Source: Nymphaea colorata (taxonomy: Eukaryota > Streptophyta > Magnoliopsida > Nymphaeales > Nymphaeaceae). From it: a stretch of DNA of 64,000 nt. A program made the position numbers and the translations under genes. The stretch's first letter is position 1. Each line of letters begins with the position of its first letter. The notes under the pieces are model-generated. The model saw only the letters and a list, made by a program, of their open reading frames with translations, did not search any database and was not told the origin of the DNA. Below are positions 26,001-38,600 of the stretch, piece after piece. The stretch lies in NCBI RefSeq assembly GCF_008831285.2, contig NC_045147.1, forward strand, positions 14,176,854-14,240,853, written 5' to 3'.

Positions 26001-27934
26001 TAACTATAAAATAAACAAATTTTCAAATTAATATACTAAAATGACAACTATTTTTATAAGAAAATCCATTCTAGGAAATGTACATTCCAACTACCTTGAA
26101 AATTCAATTAAAAGTTGCACTCGGCGGAACACTAAAATAATTCAAGTCCCCAATGAAACAGTAGATGAAAGAATTCATGCGAACTCATAATTTCGTTAAC
26201 AATGTTTCTTCCAAACATATCTACCAACAATATATACCGTTTCTTTTATTAGTTAAAGACCGTGCAGACTTAGTCAATTTGATTTTCACAATATTTTATG
26301 GTAAGGTACTTAAAAATTATAAATTAGTATTATATATCAAAAAATATAAAACTTTCCATGTAATAAATCTGACCCATTTTGCATCTCTAACTTTTAGCAG
26401 TGGGCATGAGTGCTGTCAATTACTCTACTCCACAGCACATCATTTTTGAAATACTTATGTAAAGGATCTTGCATCGGAATTTTGGTAATTTTAAATTTAA
26501 ATAAGCAAATGTCAAGATGAGATAATAGATTTGTAGTATGGACAGGTTAAATTCTTATAGAGGAAAAACAGAATTGGTCGTCGTTGCCTTTACTTCTGTC
26601 ATTATAATTTATGGTATTAAGAAAAGTTCGTCCTTATTGCACTCCTATTATGCTAATTTATAAACTGCAAGGAATTGAAGTTTTAAGTCTTTATTCTTTA
26701 CTATTTTAATGTTTTAGAAGATAATCAAACGAAATTAATTAATAGTTTTTTGGATTCTTAAGCTAGGATAGACCCCTATCGGTAACCAAAGTGTCCAGCA
26801 AAAAAAATTAATGCAAAGATTATGTTAAAAACTTTTCATAAATGAAGCAATTCATACAATTGTGGGAATCATATTAGAGAGAGGGTATTAAATCTTAAAA
26901 TATAACATTAAGAAAGAAATGTGGCTTAAATTGTTTACTTTTTCTATAACGGTTCCTGAACCTTTCACATACTTCAGGAAAATTTCATCGTCTCTCATCT
27001 GCAACACACCTTTAATGACCAAAATACCCCCATACAATAAAAAAAAATCACCAAATCTTTGGGAACGTTCAACGTCATTTTCAAAAAGTCTTAAAAGCAG
27101 ACCCCTAAGCCAGCTTTAGCTAGTAGTATGAATCATATCTAAAGACTGTGCACCTAGAATATTCCAACTCGGATCCATGTAATATCCAATTCTAAGTATC
27201 CCTCTGAAGGTGAATTATCATATCTGAGTGCTTCTGCGGATCTTAATCCAGCGATCCAAAATCAAGCACAACAAAAGAAACCTGTGGAAGACAAATTCGA
27301 CTAGTAAAAGACATGTTCAGAGTGATTCAATGTGGCTAAAACTCTTAAGATGAATCAGCCTCATTGTTTATGAGCTCAAAGATTGGTAGGAGCTCAATCT
27401 AGGCAGAGCTTATGAGCTGAGATGAGCACACTTGGTTCAGGTTCAGTTAGCTTTAGGAGCAGTGGACGTGCACGGTGGCCGATTTGATCAATCAGAGTCA
27501 CATTGACATTATATCTAGTAATTAGAAAGATATCATCATTGTTGTTTGACATATTTCAATTTTATAAAATAATGAGCAGCACAGGTACATGCTATTCTTT
27601 TCTCCCCCTGACAAAATCTGCTCAATCTTACATAGCAAAAAATGAGCTTACATGACATTAAGACTTCTATCTATCTGAAGATTCTATCAGATGGGATCGA
27701 CTTGGACGTTCAGAGAATCCCATGTTAGATTTACATTCATCCTTGAGTGGAGTGGGAGGAAAAAAGTGAAAAAATGAGAGATTGGTACAAACAATGTGGT
27801 AAATAAATAAGTTGGAAGGAGAAAGAGATTACAGAGCTCAGTAACTCCGGTAACTTTCATGGATGCAAAAAAGCTCACCAATTTTCTACACTTTTCTGCT
27901 ACTCACAAAACTTCTAAGCTTCCTTTTCCTGTCG
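23045..27934. other. Intergenic region between TMEM120 and PMT genes
   Basis: The right flank of TMEM120 should hold its promoter: 23,045-23,250 is CT-rich with no clear TATA box. The rest is AT-rich. It includes short diverged direct repeats at 24,197-24,255 (units with TTCAATATGATGCG), a decayed plastid-type tRNA-Asn at 24,908-24,981 and the probable 3' flank of PMT near 27.7-27.9 kb. The minus-strand frame at 23,537-23,866 has no family resemblance. No further gene is supported. Confidence 0.6.
24908..24981 (-). pseudogene. trnN-GUU: Decayed tRNA-Asn(GUU) of plastid type
   Basis: Read on the minus strand, the text contains ATCAGTGGTAGAGCA (A-box and D-arm region), then GGCTGTTAACTGATTGG, an anticodon arm with GTT in the loop, and TAGGTTCTAATCCTGC (T arm, B box with CGAATCC changed to CTAATCC). 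The order and spacing match plastid trnN-GUU as I remember it and fit the cytosolic tRNA-Asn less well. The acceptor stem and first bases no longer pair well, so it is a relic, not a working gene. Plant mitochondria also carry a plastid-derived trnN, so transfer could have come by either organelle. No flanking plastid genes were recognised. Confidence 0.65.
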
Positions 27935-30900
27935 TCACTGGCTTCCCTTCCCCGTCCAGTAAGTCTTGACAGCATAAAGGATCTTCTCAGGATTGAAAGG
28001 TCCGCTCTCATGGTCCACAATCTCGCTTTTCCACTTCATTGCATCTGTTATCTCTCGAACCTTGACGAGAACCTCCACAGTGTCTCTAAATATCACAGTC
28101 CCTTCTGGTCTAAGAATCCTATCCATTTCCAAGAGAATGTTGGTTATGTCACACCTGCACATGACAAGCTTCATCCAGTTAGACTTCTGAGACCAACAAA
28201 AGCTAAAGGCAAAACAAAGAACCTGCACATATATATCATGTAAGATTACATTCTATTACTCTGATAGTAATTATCAAAGCAAGCTTTCAAAGATTTTGAC
28301 ATAGGGAGGATTACATCTGGGAAGGCAAACCTCCAAATTGGTTCCCATCTCCATGTAATTGAAACTATTCACTCAAATCAATGAGTCCTCCACAGGGATG
28401 TGCTAAGTCCACGCTTTCTAACAGTGGAAAGAACCAAAGACAGAAAACCGGGATGATTGTTTACCTGTCCTGATAGATGCCAAATACACCACCAGCATGA
28501 ATAAGATCATAAGTTCTCGGATATGTAGAGAAAGCTTCGCACCAGTCCTGGTATGTACCAATGAAGCCTCTTTCATAGATTGCTGCAAGAGTATCATGCT
28601 GGGGATTGGCGGGAACAACGTTCATAACCCACACAGGTGCATTAGCCAATCCTGCTGCAAAACCTCCCAAGTAAGCATTCATGTCCATGATGTTCCTGTA
28701 ACGTCCGCGAGTAAAAGACGGGATGAAGCTCGAGTAGTGCTTCAGGCGTTCCTTCCACAGCTCATTGTCTGCTGCAAATTTTTCCGGCGTGATTCCGGGG
28801 ATAGAACCGCTAGAAATTCTTGGAGGAACAGCCATTGCCCTCTCTGGCCAATTCTTCAATGCTCCTCCGGCTACTTCATTTGCACTCTGCACCTGGGGAA
28901 GCGGGGTTATGCAAGTTTCCATCTTTGTATACCTTGAAGAAGGCAAATCAACGAACATCAGAAGAATGCTTAAAAGAGTTTATAATCTGAAAAAACGGGA
29001 GAGATATGAACATGAAGCGGATTACCAGGCAGCGTCGGGGTTACCACCCTTGCAGATGTGAGGGACCTTGTAGACTCGCTTGCTTTTGATACAGTCGATA
29101 TGGTTCATGGGTTTCCGCCATATAGCAAGATCACCCTTCTCCACCACCTTCTTCCAGCAGAGACGCTTTGCCACATCCTCAATGGCATCCTGCTCTTGTT
29201 TCAAATCTTCCTCAGTTCGGTCCCATCCTTTGAAATATTTTTTCCAGTGAATTGGAGGACCAGATAAGATCCAGTAACCTCCTGGTCTTAGAACTCTGTC
29301 TACTTCAATCAAATAAAGCCCCTCTGAAGAATTAAACGCACACAAAGTCGTCAGAAAACTCGATGAAGAATAACACTTCAAAGGGAAGTTCTATACAGCA
29401 AATAACCATAGAAAGAAAAACAGCAGAAGTGCAGGCGTCGTGTGCTCACCATAGTCCGAACATGAGCAATTCAAAATATACCCATAAAAACGCTAAAAAA
29501 AAACCAGAAATGGGAAAATGTGGGATGTTCTGAAAATATTATCAAAATGAAAATATTCGTTCTCACATGGAGAGATTTTTATGAGAATTTTCAGAAAAGA
29601 AAAAAACACGTCTCTAATATATTTCAAACATTTTTTGTGTTGCTTTGAAAATTTGAATGACTATTTTAAATCTTTACCAGTGTTTTTTTTTACGCAAATG
29701 AGTGTAAAACATTGAATTTATAGTTTTCTCTAGTATATATTTTTATATATTTTGAATTTTTGAAATCACAAGAAGTTTTTACAGAATAAACAAACTTTCT
29801 GATGAGTACCAGAGGAAAATCATGTCAAGAAATGAATCGATACTTGTGAGTGCACTTAGAGGTTATGACTTAAGAACATGGGTCCAAACAGTTCAATAGA
29901 CCACGCTGTGAATGAATCAAATGAAATGCATGATCCGAAAGCCAGATTATCACCAAGCTCTCTTGGACCTGGTTCATTATGCAAGAAGAAACATGGCGCT
30001 TTTAGATGAATAAAACACATCACAGAGCAAAAGCTAAAGAACTTTTCAAGAATACTCGTTCAAGAGAGAGATAGAGAGAGAGACTGAGATAAAGTGAGGA
30101 AGAAGATCTTACCATATTCTTGCCATGGGATCAGACACCGAGAGCAGTGAGCCATGTCAAAAGATCGAGCAGGATATGGCATACGATCTGCGGCCATCAC
30201 TCCGATCATTGCTGGAACTCCTCGCTCCAGTGCGAACTGAACCTGAGCTTCATGTGTATCCCTCGGTGCAAATGACATTGTCAAGATATTCCTACTTAGC
30301 AGATAGGCGCCCCAACTAGCCACCTAGAACAACCCACGTGAAAGCAAGTCAATTTTCAGTTACAGGCTTGTTCTAACTTGTTTTACTGAAGAACTTCACG
30401 TAGCAATTCAAAAGTAGATCGATCTAGCAACAAGATTTGCAGGAATGAAGCCAAAAAACCAACAAAGATTTTCCTAACGAATCAGAGAAATGTCTTCATC
30501 AATAACACAGGCAGGATGGAAGGTGAATGGATATGAGTCTAGAGTCTTACTCCACATCCAGTGTCAAGGGCAGTTCTGATTGCCCCAGAATTGATTGGTA
30601 TGAGCTCGGCAATATCATCGATGTATGCATCTGCTCCTCGAGCAAACATGGTGCCTCCACCGGGAAACCGAAACTTATCTCCTTCAACTTGAATCCAATT
30701 CTGAACAGCCTTCTCGATTGTCAATTCCTTGTGCGGGACATTGTCAAACCAAGCATAGTCCCTGCTCTTCGGCCACCTGAACGGAGTTTTGTAATTAGGC
30801 GGAGCAGGGATCAAGCATTTCAGTTGCTCCTCCGGTGTAGGACAATGCCTCTCTCGGTACTTCAACATGTTTCTGTCGAATTTCAGTGATCTATTTGGAT

Positions 30901-31225
30901 CTTGGCAGGGGGTGTACTCGCTGTATTTCATGTCGCAGGCTGGGAATTCCCGGGGCATTACAAGTTCGTCGTGGGTGTCTGTTTCATGGTGAGCTTCAAA
31001 ATCCAGTTTAGATAATGAATGGACAGCTTGACGTGAACCTTTTCGAGTACTGCCATCAAATCTTGTCTTCCTGTAATTCGCTCCTGCGGGAGCAGTAGAG
31101 CTCTGCCATGCTCCAAGGACATAAAAGATTACACATAGGGCACTGACACCTATAACCCAGGAGAGACGATTATTCTTTGATTCCAAGTGATGGGGTTTCG
31201 GAGATCCACTGTACTCTTTAGCCAT
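27935..31225 (-). CDS. Probable methyltransferase, PMT17/PMT18 group (Golgi type II membrane protein)
   Basis: Five coding exons join in phase: 31,225-30,551; 30,323-30,113; 29,323-29,026; 28,932-28,465; 28,154-27,935, giving 623 residues. The start MAKEYSGSP is chosen because Arabidopsis PMT17 also begins MAKE; the frame is open a few codons upstream but lacks another ATG. A short cytosolic tail leads to one membrane segment (about 22-40, ending FYVLGAW). Next are the family's PCQD box and FPGGGTMF, and the S-adenosylmethionine site [18 protein letters not shown] (220 on). [59 protein letters not shown] and [14 protein letters not shown] follow. This DUF248 family (QUA2/TSD2 relatives) is thought to methylate pectin precursors such as homogalacturonan in the Golgi; activity of this subgroup is inferred. 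The next gene on each side is on the same strand. Confidence 0.95.
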
Positions 31226-34080
31226 TGATCCTGTCCACGTTAAAGTCACATGACTCAGAGATAAAGCCTAGAATATAGATGGAACAATTTCTTGATCCAA
31301 GAGAAAATGAAAAAAAAAAAGGGAAGAAAAATCGTTTTTAAATCTGCTAAGCAAAAGTAAAAAATCGAATTACTAGGCGTGGTAGAACAACGGAAAGGGT
31401 CTTCCGGAAAACCAAGACAAATAGCGTACAGGAAGCTACTGCTCTGATAGCTATGGAAGGCAGTTACTCAAAGATCCAAAATTCTCTAGAAAAACACATT
31501 CTGAAAAATCACATTATGATACAACAGTCAGAACGGTTTTCTCTTTCTTCTTTATATAGCAAGTTCTGAAAGAGGAAGCACTCTCAAGTCTCATCTGAGA
31601 TAATGAAACTAAAACAGAACAAACCAAGAACAAGTACATCTACAATGTTGATCAAAGGAATAGCTTTTCAATCGATTAGACGAACAGTAGTAACACAACC
31701 ATTATGAATTTAAACCGCTACCAAAAAAATCAACAACGTATAAGTTGGAGACCTCACCACCCTCCTCAGCTCCTGAAAACCAAAACTTCTATTCATGTAG
31801 GCCGCCCTCGATTACTCGCATTAAAAGTTACGACTTTCACCCATAAAACAAATCCTCCTAAAATATGAGAAACCAGAGCCAAAGTTCTCATTTACTCGAC
31901 AGTGATTAAAAACGAGGACAGATGATTCACACAACATGAAACGGTTCAATCTTGAGAAAGGAAACAAGACTCCCCACCTTCCTTTTTCTGATCTGAGATA
32001 TCCTGGATAATCCTTGATCGGCAAGAGCCAGAGGCCCAGAGTATTGGACATATACCAAAATTTTTTCTCAAATGTTGTGCCGGCTAACTATGTAAAAACG
32101 ACAAAAATGTGAATCAGAAAGACTTTTCAGCCAAACATGAAGACGCAGAACGTCACCATCACTAGATTTTCTTACTCATGAAGAACATGGAATGGGTATT
32201 TAGAAGTCGAGAGGATTGCCACAGCCCAACGATTTAATTAGTTTGGTGGTTGCTCCTATTTCCATTCATTTGCTTATGGAATCATTGGTGAGAAGTTTGT
32301 GGCTTTTGATCACAAAAGTGAATGGTAGGTAAGTAGTCCAGGAGGCAAGAGAGGAGAAATAGGAGGAGGGTCACCAGGCTACAATCACTCCCAACGAAAG
32401 CTTGCAATCTGTTGCTTATTAAGGATGAGGCGATGCATTGCCTACTAGGATCCGATGTTGGCGTCGGGCAGACATTCCGTGGCCCAACCCGATCTCGTTA
32501 TTTTCACACACACACATATATATATATATTCTAATTTTTGCATATAAATATGTAATAGATCGATGTCTAGATACCTGCCTAATGAAATAAAGAAAAACCA
32601 TGTGTCATATCCCAATCCATTAGATGTTAATTTTGTTGCTGAACTCAGATACTTAACTTCGGATGTGGATCGAACATAGAACCCAGCATGAACATCAACC
32701 GTCATCGCCCAATCTAAACTTAGTGTCTAAAATATAAACACCAGACTGCGTCAGAGAATCCACTCACCAGTTCAGGCTTGTTATTGCCTTTCGACTTAAA
32801 AATTCCTGATTAAGTCCAAATCAACAAATTTGTTAATGTTTTTACAAAACAAAGAATATACCATATTAGCAAATGATGATTATCAAGCGAGACAAGCCAA
32901 TTTAAGTAACCAATATCATCAGCGAGTCAGGTTCAGCTCAGCTTTTACGTTTTGATCGAGTCAAAGAGTTATAAATGTCTGTCAAGATTCAAGCAAGCGG
33001 GGTTGGCCTGGCCTAGTGCAGCCTTGCTTGCAAATGATTCAGGCAGGATACTAATAAAATGGGAAGCACAAATCACATTTCCCTATATACAGAATTGTGC
33101 CCCTCAATCTTTATAACCGTACGAGTTCATTTCTTTTTTGATATAATATCATATTTTTAAATTTTATTGAAAAAAAGTTGCCATATAATATATACAGGCA
33201 CACGCAAACACCTAGAAAGTAAACAAAAAATTTCTTGTCATTAAACCACCTTGCGGAACAAGGGTAGTAAGCTACGTTGCTGTCTACAATGAGCACGTCA
33301 ATGTTCTCATCCCCAACACACTCATGAGCTGAGTGCATGCGTGCATTTTTGTGAGTGAAAATATAAAACAATCCGATGCAAGTAAATATAAAACAATCAC
33401 TTGAAAGCAACAACATTGCAACGACCAAAGCACTTCCAGAGTTCGCATCTCTATTGACTAAATGGATTTTGAATTCCAATCCACAAAAAATTATGACCTT
33501 TTCATAATAATTTTGTAATTTTCAACATGGCCTTGAAAAGTACATATTCTCTCAGGCTTCAAGTAAAAATAAAGGATTTAGCGTGTTCCACATCGCCACT
33601 GGGCAGCGACAGAAAGCCTTCTGCTGGCACATCTCTTCTTGCTTCTAGCGGGCTTAGGAGAAAAGGAGTAAAAGGTCAGAACAGGAGAGAAGCACCGGAG
33701 CAAAGAAGAGATGCTTGATAGCCAGTAGTTCATCTATAGGCCAGATGGCCGACCTTGATTGCTGCTGCAACCGAACACCTTCTCTTGGTTTGCCTTTGAA
33801 CTGGGAGAGGGTTCATGGACTAATTCTACATACATCTTGCACATAATTTTAGCAACGAGAAGGAACGACCACCTGTTGGATTAGAATATACACTACTCAT
33901 CCACCAAAATTTTATAAACTAGATCCAATGGGCGGAAATGATGCCATAGTCAAAGAACTTTATCCCCTTGTTCCTTCACCATTCCATTGTTGCAAGCATC
34001 CTCTGAATCTAATTTTACCTGTCGAGGAATGACAAACAAATGAATCTTGAAGAAGATAAAAACTGGAAGTTAATAAAAAA
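31226..34080. other. Intergenic region between PMT and NUP160
   Basis: The part near 31,226-31,800 should hold the PMT leader and promoter. The right edge should hold the NUP160 3' untranslated region. The rest is AT-rich with a short CA/TA repeat near 32,502-32,530. Frames at 32,419-32,705 and 33,111-33,479 are low-complexity and not convincing. No gene is seen. Confidence 0.6.
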
Positions 34081-35594
34081 TTATACTTGTTTCAGATGGC
34101 CCAGCAAAGCTCCATGTATCAGTTTCTGAAGTTTGTCACATTGATCAACCATGTGCCCTGAGTTCTTCAGGTCCTGAAGCTCGCACCACAAACGCTCAAT
34201 TGCTGTGTATGGAAACCAAACAGAGGACATTTTTTTGCGGTTTAAAATGTTGGCCATTCTCTGTAAAGGCGAACCATCAAAGGAGAAAAAGGTTAGGGAG
34301 GCGGGTAACATCAGAAGCAAAAAAATTATGCATACATAAGAAAATAACTAAACATCTATCTAAGAATCATTAGCAGCAAGTTTGATGAAAAATAAATATT
34401 ATTGTGGCATATGGCAGTGCCAATCTAGTAGCATATTCTTGGCTTATATGAGAATTACCCCAGATGCAAATGATTCAAGGTACTCCACCAATAAATTTGC
34501 AGCCTCCTTATACCGACCATAGTCTACAAATAATCGGAACAGTGTTGCTGGGTCAGACTCACTGCCAGTCATACCCCAAGATGTTACCTTTCTTTCATCC
34601 TGCAAGTTCACCACTAGATTTTTAAATTACTATGCAGTTGATCCAAGTACTAGAGAAGGGCACAAAAAATTGATATGGGTAACCTTGAACATGTGAATCA
34701 GCCAAAGGGGTAACTCAATCTGAGGATCAGCATGCAGAAGTGTTTCTGCAACAGTTACTGGCAATCTTGGATGCAATTGCTTGTATTTCTCCTGAATTGA
34801 GACAAACTTAAGTGAAACATGAATTCAACAGGTCCTGGCCTCTCAGGAAGCAAATAACACATAAAACGATATGTAGCAAATACCAATTCCTTTAACAAAA
34901 AATTTTCAACGAGCAGCCACTCACCTACCATAGCCAAGACATTTGAATCCCATGTTATTCTAGTCTCCCTCAAAACCCAAGGTAAAAATAAAAACTTGAA
35001 ACTGCAAAGGACAGACCAAATAATCCAAAGTATCAACCAAATGTGGTGCAAAAGGAAGGACACTGCAGGAGTTTTCAGAGAAAATTTCATGAAAGCATCT
35101 CAGCACCATGTGCTACTATATTTCTTCACACGTGTACAATGGATATGAAAATCTGGATCTGGTCTTATTCAATGATAATGCCAAGTTTCTTGGTGCTTAG
35201 AATCCATAGCCCAGAAGGTCATCAATTATACATCTGCTTAGCCTTGCTTCCCTTTTCCACTCTCTTCGTATTGCCGGTAATATAATATTTCATCAGCAAG
35301 CTGGCAGATAGTCAGGATACTATTACTAAGTCAAATTGGTACATCAGCAAGGTTCCCGTACAAGTGTTGCCATAACCATACAAGCGTCATTGTACTTGTA
35401 ATAAAAAAGGGTACTTGGACACACTTGGGTACTTTTTAGATCGAAACTGATTCAAGCTACTTAATTTTACTTCATTTAGTTTTTTTCTAACTCAATTTCC
35501 ATTCTGTTTTTGAGAGTTACTGTTCATTAACATGTAATGTTTTTTATTTATCACTTTTTTTATTTTTGCTTCTATTTTCATTTTTATGATATTT

Positions 35595-35641
<47 letters not shown>

Positions 35642-38600
35642 TATCGTATCCCCATACCCACATTTTCTAAACTTATCATGCATGTACCCGTACACATGTG
35701 ACTTAGCTAAGATATCACCAGCTGGCTCCAGCTAACTCGTGAAAAATTACCAGCTTACATCTAGAGCTTGTTCATGAAACATGAAACACTTGTAAGCAAA
35801 CTCCTCAAGTAATTTAAAAACAAAAATACAAATAAAAATAAAAATTACAAAAATTCAGAAAACTGCAAATTCACTTTTCAAACTGGGATTAGAAAAACCA
35901 CTAGTGGATTAGCCCAGAGGCATATCTCAGGCATCAAACCTGACCTATTAACTTAAAAATCTTGAATCTCTTGATCTAACCCACCTGGCCAGGTATACAG
36001 AACTTTTGGCTGAGAAAACCTCATTAGTCAACTGAACAGTTCCCAAGAATACCATGGGCAAGGACATAGCTTCTATAGCTTAACCAGTAGTGTGGTCAAA
36101 TTCAAACTAACAATGAGAAGTCGAGGACACATGATAAATAAATGAAATTTGGTCAACCGTAGAACTGAGACAAACACTCACAAGATAAAGCTCAAGAGTT
36201 CTCCAATTGCTATGAACTGTGGTATGATGAGGAACCATGCCTTTCTCAAGTGCACCATGATTATCAGGTCCTTCTTCTGACAGTGTCAAGAGAAGACTAT
36301 TTAAATGTATTCCACTCCTTAAAGAAAGAAAGAAAAACCAATCAGAAGATAGGACCAAAATAAGAACTTAAGCAAGACACTATTATGTTTTCCAAATAAA
36401 GAAAGAAATTAGACAAATAGTATGGAAAGACAATGTATAACAATATAGACCTGTTTGAACAACAGCATTGTGAAATTTCAGCGAAGACCCTTTCCAGTTG
36501 CCTGAAAGCCCAATTATAATCAGTAAGCCATCATAAGCGCGTGAATGCCAAATGGAAAAGCATGAGGTGCAAGAAACACTTGTTGCAACCTGGACGATGA
36601 CATATACCTTTTCATTTCTGAACCCTTCCAGAACTTAAGAATGACTGTGAATGCCGTGTCATATAGGCCTGTCTGAATAAGCAGATTCAGTAAAGAATCC
36701 AGGTCTGAATGACTACCTGCAAAAAGAATAAAAAACTAAGCCAAACCCTTTATAATGGATCAAAAAGGTTCCAGATTTGGTCATAAGAGTTTTTTCCCCA
36801 ATACATCCTGAGTAGATAATTTATTCCCATACGTGAAATTTTTTATATCTCTTTGACCAGTTACAGACACTGTAGCTGGGTCAAGAGACCTAGTTTCTTA
36901 CCAGGGTCATAAAACTGTATTGCTAGTATCCTCATTCCTAGGAACTACACATGCTTCAGCTCGTGCAGAAAGCTGACACCTACAGAGCTTGACAACTGTC
37001 CAATCTAACAGTTGAAGCCTGACACGGTGACACCACTTGCCAAACCCCTTGGAGCACCTAGATATGTAATTTCCAAGATCACAGTTAATGAATTAGTACA
37101 CTAACCTGCAGGCGTGATCTTTACATTTGCTAATGCAAGCAAATATTCTGCCGATGTTATCACATACTCATTTTCAAGTTCATCAATGTTAATGTAGGAC
37201 TTCTGTTGTTGGAATTGCCAATCAACATCTACTGCAAATAAAAAAAAAAAAATCATTGCACAAAGGAAATAGCAACATGAGCATAAAAAAACACTAATAA
37301 GATTCAGCAAAACAGCTAAATAAATCAAGTAAATAAGTTCGAAATGATCATTGGAGTGTCATACCATCCTCATTTACTGACTTTCGAGCTTTTTTGTTGG
37401 GTGAATGCTGGTCATGAGGCATATGGCTTTCTTGATATGAATCAATCCAAGAATAAGCAGGATGAACAAGATGCAATGCATTAACTGCAGCAGCTAATGA
37501 ATGAAGTCTCTCTTCCAATGTCAAGGATAGATGTGAATTGTCTTTAGATGTCTTTTCCTTTTTCAATCGCACAGCATATCGATACATGAAACTAGCTGCC
37601 CTGCGCCAATTGTGCCGATGCATTTGAATAGCATAAAGCAGTTTGTAAATATTTGGCTTCCCCATAATGTCCGAGCATTCAGCCTGTAAATAAATCAACT
37701 ATAAGTATAGCAAGAAAATGCATATCACAGCAACAAAAGTGATGATGGAGTTGGTTAACGTACAGACAACACACCTTCCAAACTAGCTCCTGCTCAACCT
37801 TTTCCATCAGCCCGACAAATGGTAGTTCACCATCACATAGAAGCTGCAGAGAACACATTAGAAGAAAAATCAATTTTTAAGGAACTAGAAGGTTCTACTA
37901 AGGTTTGGCTGTAAAATATAAGCAGGCACGTATAAGAAAATGAAGCATTAAATTGTCAGCAACATCAGACAAATAACCCATCACAAATGAAATGTGAGTC
38001 AATGTTTAAAGACCTACACAATGAACATCTATGACCTTCATCCTTTAGACTTTACAGCATGCCATTTGTTTTGATGTGTGTGTGTGTATGAGAAAGAGAG
38101 AGAGAGAGAGAGAGACAGACAGAAAGAGAGAGAGAGAGAGAGTTCGACCGATAGCACCAAATAAGAAGTAAAGCCAAATTAACCATGCTCAGAATAAATG
38201 GTGTGGAAGAAAGAAGGAAGCCCACAACCTTGTGCATGGAAGTATCTCATAGGCAATCTGCTCTGCTCTGATCTGATCTGAGATCCCCTCAGTTTTTAAG
38301 GCCAGACCCTTGTACATGAGGATATGATGCCCTTGCACACATCCAGAAACATAATCTTGGTTTATTGATATTGATATACCGAAGGAGATTTTCTACTGAA
38401 GCCTCAGATTTACTGAAGTCTCAGATTTATAAATAAAAGAGGTGATTAGATCGCTCTCTTTATGCTATCTCCTCTTCATGATTTAGCAAATCATGTAACA
38501 CAACCATGTTCCTGGTCGGGTCAAGATTTTGCCTTCATTGTGTGACGCAATGATAAATCCAGTGTTACACACTCACAAGTAGCACAAGATTCATTTTGCA

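Noticed and set aside
28497..28937. 146-codon plus-strand frame
   Set aside because: Shadow of PMT exon 4 on the other strand.
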